From: RGIG8782 sp017475895
GTDB taxonomy: Bacteria > Pseudomonadota > Alphaproteobacteria > Rickettsiales > UBA1997
Direction: 5' to 3'
NCBI GenBank assembly: GCA_947167315.1
Contig: CAMVHP010000028.1
Span: forward strand, 1 to 11,661
DNA length: 11,661 bases
The translations under genes were made by a program, and so were the position numbers. This document shows positions 1 to 9,000 of the stretch, piece after piece; the first letter of the stretch is position 1, and the number at the start of each line of letters is the position of its first letter. Under the pieces are notes generated by a model. That model was not told the origin of the DNA and searched no databases. It saw only the letters and a list, made by a program, of their open reading frames with translations.

Positions 1-3000
1 CTGTAACCGTTGTGCAGTTGTTTCTTTCAAGATCTGTGCAGAATGTTGTGGGTAATCCGGTTTTGCTAATTTCACCGTATCTGTGGTAGTCGTAGGAGTT
101 TATGCCTGCCTGTTTACCATTTATATTACCGGATACTTCATTATTAGCGGTACATATTCCATTGATGTTGGAGATAAAGTAGTTTTTGTAGGCTATGCCA
201 TTACCATCCTTATAGACGGTAACCCTGCTATCCTTATATGTGTCTAGATCATAGTTGCTTGTGTCAATGACAAATGCGGTTCTAACACCATTCTTTTCGA
301 CACCCTCACAGGTCATTGTTGATGAAGACGTTTTAGGTGTAGAATATGATGTGCCATATGTGCTATTATTGTTAGCAACCTCTTTGATGGTTGCTTGAGT
401 CCAGTTGGTGTTTTGGTATCCGTTACCATTACCACAGGTCTTGGGTAAACAGTCACTGGCTTTTATGAAATAAGACTTTGATCCATTACCTGAATTTGCA
501 TAATAGTCAAAGCCGGGTTTGTTACCACCGTTATCACTCTTTGCGGTTGTGCATTCGAACACTACGTTTTTGTTGTAGTAGGTGGCACTTCCTCCTAATT
601 CGTTGCCGTTATTAGCATTGTACAATTGGTTATAGAAGTAGTTATCGTTGCACTTGTAGTACAGCTGGTAGGAGTTGTAGTTTACTTCACCAATGTTCAC
701 AGCCTTATGACTTTCGTTTTCTACGGCGGTGTTGAGATAGTTGCTTCCTTTGCCGGACTCGTTAAGAATGTCATAGACATCGTCCATTCGGCTTTCTTTA
801 GCGTAGTGGGAAGTTGTGTTAAATATTTTAGGATCCTGAACAGCCACAAGTCTATTCATGTATAATTTATTGCTACTTATTTCGTTTGTTTTATAGAAGT
901 TTGAGTAGGCAGATGTAAGAGTACAGAATTGTGGAATAAAGTATCTACCTATGTTTCTGCTGCCACCTAATATTGCATTTTTATCATCAAATAAATTTAG
1001 GGACCAGCCGGAGGTTTGTGCTTTGTCATTCGCCTCACTCATGTTACAGATGCCGGCGTATATACAGCTGTTCGATTTGCTATCTGCACATGTTTTAGCG
1101 GTAGCACTAGTTATCTTTGATGATGTACTAAAACCACTGTGTATTGAAGTAATAACGTTATAGTTTACAGCCTTAATGTTGCCCGTTGTACTGTCGATTG
1201 AAGCGGTGGATGATTTAAATGAATATATGTTAATGTCATCAATTGATGACTTCTTTGGTCCTTTCTTTCTTTCGAGGCCCAAAACATCAGCATAGGCTAA
1301 TTGTGATACATAGTTATTAATCTCCAGTGATGTGGAACCGCTGTTATACATATACATTAGGTCCGCTAAGTCCCTTAGACTAAGTTGAAAATCTTTACAG
1401 GTTTTAGCTAAAACACATCTGGTTTCGCCATAAACAGGTCCCCAGCTACCATCTTCGTAACACTTTCTTTTCGGGTTGCCGCTACCGGACTGTATAAATT
1501 GTCTAATTCTATTATCTGTTGTATCAAAGGACGTGTCACAAACGGATTCAACCTCAATGTATTTCATTCCCTTCTTTGGACCGGTCGTTTCTATTTTGTA
1601 GTTGTTTGGATCAACTATATTTCTTGCCCATTTAGCACCACCGGTTAGATAATCGGCCATTGAAAATCCTGTTGAGGTCCTGTCGAGATTACCACTGTTA
1701 AGATTCAGTTGTTTAAACTTTGTGTCCATTTCTCCATCTGGATCTTTAGATAGATTGTCCGCTGTGTTTATGCTTGAAATATCATTGTTATCAACGTAGA
1801 ATTTTCCATCGTCATTTAGGTTTCTTTCATTAGAATACAGTTCTTCATTGAATTCCGTGTTGTATATATTCATCATTTCACAGCTTCTGAAGCAGGAGTT
1901 GAAAACACCCGACCACAAACCAATGCTGGTGCAATGTCTACTGGGCGAAGTTGTATCCGCATCACTGTTGCTGATTAATGTTTCAATTCTCGGGTTAATT
2001 ACTTTCTTGCCGTATTTAAGTCTTAATGAGTTCATTTGACCATCAAAACCATCAAGATTATCTGTATACTCAAATATTGAACCCCTGTTGAAATAACCAT
2101 ATCCGTTTTCACAGACACCCAAAACTTTTTTAACATACTTGTATTCACCTTCAACCACAGCTTCACTTTCACTGTTACCTTTGTAGTCTCCAAAAATTTC
2201 GCTAATTTTTCTACTTTTAGCACCGGACCCCACAACGTCACCTGATTTTACAATTTTATCGGAGGAGTTTCTTGGAGCGCTGACCCTACCCCAGTTTGCA
2301 CCACCAAAATGTTTCCAAGTGCTATAGTAGTCTCGGTAGGTGTCTATGGTGCTGGTCGGTTTATTCTTGGAAATATCTAAAAATTCGGTGTTGTAGTAGT
2401 TTTCATTTCTGGCATCTATGGCGTCGCAGATAAGTCTTTCACAGTAGCCAAGATAGGAGCCATCAGATGCGGATTTGTTAATCCACGGGTTACTATCCTG
2501 ATATTTCTTAACCCACGGGTTATTGTCATCATTATAGTAGTAGTTTAGAGAATAATCGGTTGAACCGGCTTGTTGGCTAAATACTCCCTGATTGTAAACG
2601 TCCTCAACATCCATCCATTCACCGAGTTGATTACATCTTCTCTTTGGATAATAAGCATAGCTACCACCACTTCTGCCGAGATAGCTGTAGCCACTTCCAA
2701 CCAGCATGTCAATGTAATCGGCTTTTCTATCCTTGTAAATTGGCACAAGGCTGTCGTAATTTAGTTTACCAGTATTGGAGTTAGAGTTCTTAATATTATT
2801 ATAATCAATTTTGTAATCACTGGCACTGCTGTTGCTTGTAATATTACTGATATTAATTGAGAAATTGTTCCTGAGTAAATAATTTGTACCAGCCGGACCG
2901 TAACCAGTTAAACAAACATTAGTTTCAACAATATTTGCGTAATCTCCGGCTTTTGACTTCGGCCATATAGCATAACCACTCGATGAACCTCTGGTGTCTA

Positions 3001-6000
3001 TGTTATCACTGTTCATTTCTTCATTGTTTTTGAAGGACTTAAAGTCAGTTATCGCAACGGTGGAGAATTGATCCCTTTCACCGCTGGTGAATAGATCACC
3101 GGCATGGGTTGATACATCCTTTTCATCAACATAAGCATCGCTCAAATTATCACCGTAACCTATGGCTGAACACATGTATCTTTCACAGGGGTAACCCGTC
3201 AATTTGTACTCGTAGAGTGTTTTTGTGTCACTGATGGTATATTTTGTACAAATTGCCGTCGGAACAGACAATTCGTTTTCTTTCCAGTATCCTTTACATT
3301 CACCACTAACATATTGGCTACCACCAACACAGTTATTGTAGTAATAATCATCACCTTTGTTTTGATCCGCTTCACAGTAAACACTTGATGAAAACTCAGC
3401 ATTACCCAATGTATTTGTATAGAATACTGATGGTATAACACCCAGTTGTGTTTCAGTTGTTCTCCATTCGTGTTGTTCGTAGTAGCTTTTAGGACCTTTT
3501 TCCAGCTCTTCTTTGGTTTTTCCCAAAGCTAAACTATCGTCAACATACTTATTGTTTTTATCATAATATCTCACTGCAGGACAAATTTGCGGTTCCACTA
3601 GATCAATACAGAAACCATATTCCCTAGCCGTTACCTTTCTGGTGGTAAGCAATGAGTGTTGTATACCATCATAGTTACTGATTACGGTATCGCAATAACA
3701 TGTTTCCTGTTGTTCTATACTGCTGTAGGTACCATCGGAGGAAACCGGTTGTTTATAAATATTTCCTCTCATGTTGAAACCACCTTTGAAGCAGGCCTTG
3801 ATCATCTCCACATTGTCCTCGGTTACCGGTTTACCTAGGTAGTTCTCACAGTTGATTTTTTTTACATACTCTTTTTCCCCAGTGCTTACATTGATTTTTT
3901 GAACACAGGCGGCATCAACATTTTTCTCATCCTCTCTACACAAAACATAAACGGTTTTATCAACCAAACATTTTGGATTATTTCTACTAATTTCATTTAA
4001 CATACACTTAGTTTTTCTCTGTGTTTGGTTTTTATCTTTATAAACCACCACATTTGGCAAACTAACATTTGTTCCATTCTGTTCGTTGTATACATCTATC
4101 ATATTATTGATGTCGTAGTCGGACACACAAATTTCATTAAATCCACCATACAATTCATTATTGTTCTTAACCTTTACGGTTTCCTTAGCAACGACCGTGC
4201 TGGAATTTCCAGTCTCTCTTGCCGGCTTCATTTCCTCTTCATTCAGCAAAATTTCAATTTCGTTTCCGTTTTCCATTTTACAGTCAGGAATAATAGAACT
4301 TTCTATATTTGAAATATTCTTTTGATACATTGAAATCTTGCTTAAATCCTTACCTTCGTCTTTAGTTTTTCTCGATTCCTTAGCCAACAGATCCAGATAT
4401 CTGTAGTAATCATAGTAGGCCTTAGAGCAAACACTTCTTTCAAAATTCAAACCAAATCCCTGAGTTGCATTTTCGGCAACAGACACAACATCCAAATTAT
4501 CTTCATCTCCATCCTGCCCCATAGCATAGATTGATGGGTTCTTTATAACATCAATGGCCCGCAGATGGCTAGGCTTCAGATAAACATTTATGACCGGATT
4601 ATTGTAGTAAATGTTTTCACTTTGGAAAATCACAAAGTTATCCAAAAACGGAACTGCTCTATCATAGCATTCAACGTTGTTGTCTATAATAACAAACACT
4701 TCACCACTACTCTTCGTTAAACAACCATCACTGCTACACGTTCCGATACCATCGACGTTTTGATTCAAACCATCATTTTGAACATTTTCTATTTCATACA
4801 GACACACTCTAGGAACATAGGAACCATGTAAAGTCTTTGTGTAGGTTTTTTCCAGAGCAAATTTATAGGTCAACTGATTTACTATTTTTGCACTTTCGTA
4901 TCTGAGCTTGTAGGCATAACTGTAATGTTTATCCGTGAGAATTTGAGCTATAAACTCGTTTGAAGATTTGTATTTGTTAGTGTATCCGGTATCTGCAACA
5001 CCATTTATAAAGTCATAGTCAAATTGCATTTTTGGATTGTAAAAATCAAGCACCACATTACTTGAAGCATCATATTTAGTCTTGTTGGAACTATCAATTT
5101 CTCCATTTTTATAGTTGGAGTATAGATAGTAATACTTTAATACCAATGTTGGATTGAATAGCTCCGGCACATTGTTTGGTGTAATTAGTGTGTAGAATAA
5201 TACTGGACTTGAAAATAACGGTAACTTGAAAGCTTGACTTTCTGTATAAAAAACAACATCATCATCACCATCTGGATAATTAAAACCTCTACAATTCAAA
5301 AGTGTTCCGTACGCATCACCATATTTTTTCAGCTGACAAGCGGTTCTATTCTTGAAAGTATCCTTTATGGTTGGCTTATGGTATTCATTATTATCTTCAT
5401 CAACAGTAATAGTATAATCAACAGTCAGAGGAACTATCCTCAGCGGTACCCAGCCAAAATCATTAGCATCTGCAGTTCCCCAGTTCTCCTTGACGGAATC
5501 CCCATCCGAATATTTTTTTAGAAATGAACCCTTATCATAGTCCATCAAAAACTCTTTACTAGTATTACTATTAAATATAAATTTAACACCATAGCCACGG
5601 AGACAATCAACTTGAGATTCTGTCAAACATTGTTCTACACTTTCAGTATCATCAACATCACATTTATCACCCCTGCTACCGTCATCATTAAGGTTGTACA
5701 GTGAATACTTAAAATTACAATTACCACCATAACCACACTCCGACTCCTGTCCGATTAAATTGTATATTCCACATTTCCTAATTATATCTCTACTTGTTGT
5801 ATTTCCAAAAAAGAACCTTTTACTACCATCAGTTTCTATGTTGGATTCAAGCTTACTTTTTAGATCATTTTGGATGGTTGAATATCTTCTGTAGTATCTG
5901 TATACATAATCGTCGTTGTTCGTAATATTGGCTCTACTCAGAAAACCAGCCGTTCCGTTATTGTATCCATCGTAATCCTGCGGATAATACATGTCATTTT

Positions 6001-9000
6001 GAAGAGATAGTTCATATTCGCTCGTTCTGAGTGCTAACATGGTTGCAATAGACGCCGTAGGAACTGCTATGACACAAGCAGCCACCAGAGCAGCACCAAC
6101 AAAAGGAACAAAAGCCAACCAAGGACAGGCAATAGCGGCAACTATAGCTCCAACAGCAGCACCTTCTCCTATTATGATATTTCTTGCCGTTGTGTCTGTA
6201 AAAGGCGTCTGATTACTGGAGGTACATTTATAGTAGGTGTAAAAATCCCTAAATACTAAAATATCTCTACCGTGTCGTTCACTTCTGAATCTGGTTCCAC
6301 CGGCAGAATCACTAAAATACCACGCACCACCGGATGTATCCTCTATTGTTTCCACAGAACCATTCTTTTTTGTATTTAAATATAAACACTTGTCCTTATA
6401 AGTACTATTTTTTCTTTGACCACAGTTTTCTTCACCGGTAGTGGTGGAGGTTCTACTAAATGCGTTTTGAGGATATCTGGAACATGTCACAACAAGAGCT
6501 TCAGCAGTTTTTGGATCTTCCGTGGTATTATTTTTAAAGATTGTATTATTTATAACCGGATATGTACTGTTATTTGTAGAATAACTATAGATGTAAGAAC
6601 TATCCACCACCGGCGACTTACAACCATAATGTCCATAATCACCTATGTTTGAATATCCGGAACATCCATATCTACCAACATCTTTTTTCCCATAGGATTT
6701 ACTACTATTTGATTTATAGTTAAGAGATGATAATAAATAAGGTTTTATCTTAGAATATGTCTCGCTCACAGCATCAACTGTAGCTGGACTATCCGCCGGT
6801 GGTAATATAGTACTACAACTTGTCTTTATATCATATATATCTTTTGCGGAGACTAAATTTTTACCACCCTTGTCTGTATCATTTAAATAGGCTTTTATTA
6901 TATCGTATTCAATACTATCATTACTACTAGCATCAATATTATAACCTTGTTGGGTGCTGCTCACATTTATACTATCAAATAGAGAACAATCAAAATATCC
7001 AGTCGAACTATTCATCGCCCCGTAGCGACTACAGTCAAAATATTTATTCCTTAAATTATCTGTTATATAGCAATTTGTATCTTTTACATTTCCATTTTCA
7101 TCAATACAGCCGTTGTCTCTTTGGCAAGCATAATCAACAACATATTGCCTACAATCTTCACCTTTGTCATATAAACACTTATTAACATTCGATTCTTTTC
7201 TACATGCACCACACTTATCATCACTGCTAACCTTAAAATTTCCATCACCATCGAGTGCATTAATATTATTACATTCACTGTCACTTTCATTAGTCTTACA
7301 TGTATAGCGGCTTTTATCAGTCTTACAAGTATAGTAGTCTGATGCTTTGTTTTTCATAATTTTATGAGCAGCATCATTGATTTTGTAATTACTCATATCA
7401 CTAAGCTCGTCGCCCTTCAGTGACCAAGCATCAGCATTGTAATATAGTACAGAATTATCAACATAACTACAAACATTACCATAACTATACTTACTTGCTA
7501 CACCATTAACATCTTGAAAGTAAATTTTCCTACTATCGGTTTCATTACGTACATCAAAAATAAACGGAGCATTAAAAAAGGCAGTACCATTGTAGGTACT
7601 CAAGTCCATATTACTAAAATTCTGTTGTAAAAAAGTGGCATAGCTGGCTTTACCTTCCACTTTACTTGTCTCATCAGCAATTATAAAAATATTTTCCAAA
7701 AAGTTTGTGCCTTCATCTTGATTATTTGTAGTATTAGAACCGGTGGCGGTGCCAATTCTATTAACCGGTCTATAGTGGGTTCTACAAAATACATTTTTAT
7801 TATTGGTATCATAACTTTTGATCAAATCAAGGAAAAAAACCATTCTTCCGGAGGCACCACTTATGGCACTCAGCCTATCATCAGCACCACCACCGTCATA
7901 AAAATCAAAACACGGAATAACGTTTAAATTTAGGTAATCAAAATCCGCAAACTCACTGAATTTTTCTTTGTTAAAAATAAAACCATTATCACAGTACTTT
8001 GGTAAATTATCTCTATTAAAGTTATCTAGGGAATAAGTATTTTCCAATTCAACACCAACGTTTGAGATGTTGGCATCAGCCACCGCTTTTCTTTCATCAT
8101 CCGTTAACGAAAAACAGTTTTTTAGATAACAGTTACTTTTGTCTGAGTTTCTACCTCCACCATAAAAGTACGTCATTGTTTTTTCAACATCATTACCATC
8201 CGTATAGGTTGCGGTGGCTTTGGTGGCAAACTTTAATTCATTATTTGCTTTCAAATCAGAACAATAAACTGGGTTTTCCTTTGGAAAATATTTAAAACCT
8301 TTGTCGTTTTTAAGCCAGTAGTATTCACTACAATACTTATGTTGACCAGTTGAATCTGTCAAAACTATGGCCGCCAATTCCTCTTTTGTTAAATCTATAC
8401 AGCTTTTCAAATAACAATTTGGTTTTTGACTTGGAAAAGTATATGACAATCCTTCCGAATACAATAAATTTCCACTATCATCCAAATCGGAACAATAACC
8501 TATGTTATAGTTTACAGTGTTTCCTGACTCTCCAACAGCTAAACATCCGGCGTCAGCGAATGAATTGGAATTTACAAACCACAGATTTTCTTCCCTGACA
8601 ATATTACTATATGTTCCATAAAATGTATTTCTGGTGTTTTGGTTGTTATTGTAGTCTGACGAAGTTGTATTATTATACAAAGCATGAGAACCACTAAATA
8701 CATCACTTGGATCAATGTATCTACAGTTTGGTAAATAACCGTTACATATTTCACCTTTTGGTTCAAAACCACTGGTTTTAAAAGTTTGTTTTTTGTAGTA
8801 GTATATAGTTGCATTGCTATAGGTTGAAGAGTTAGCATTAGTAGTATAATCAGCATCAATATATTTGTAGTAATAGGGTTTCTCTAATATTGCACTAGCA
8901 TCACTGGAACCCATTGTTGTGGTTCCAACATACTGGAAAAATCTTTTATCGGTATCATAACCGGAAAATATGTTATCAATGAATTTAATGTTATTTTTAT

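Noticed and set aside
4025..5521. Plus-strand ORFs of 95 codons at 4025-4312 and 5234-5521
   Set aside because: They lie antisense to the giant frame, have Ile/Phe/Ser/His-rich low-complexity products typical of complement reading, and lack ribosome binding sites.
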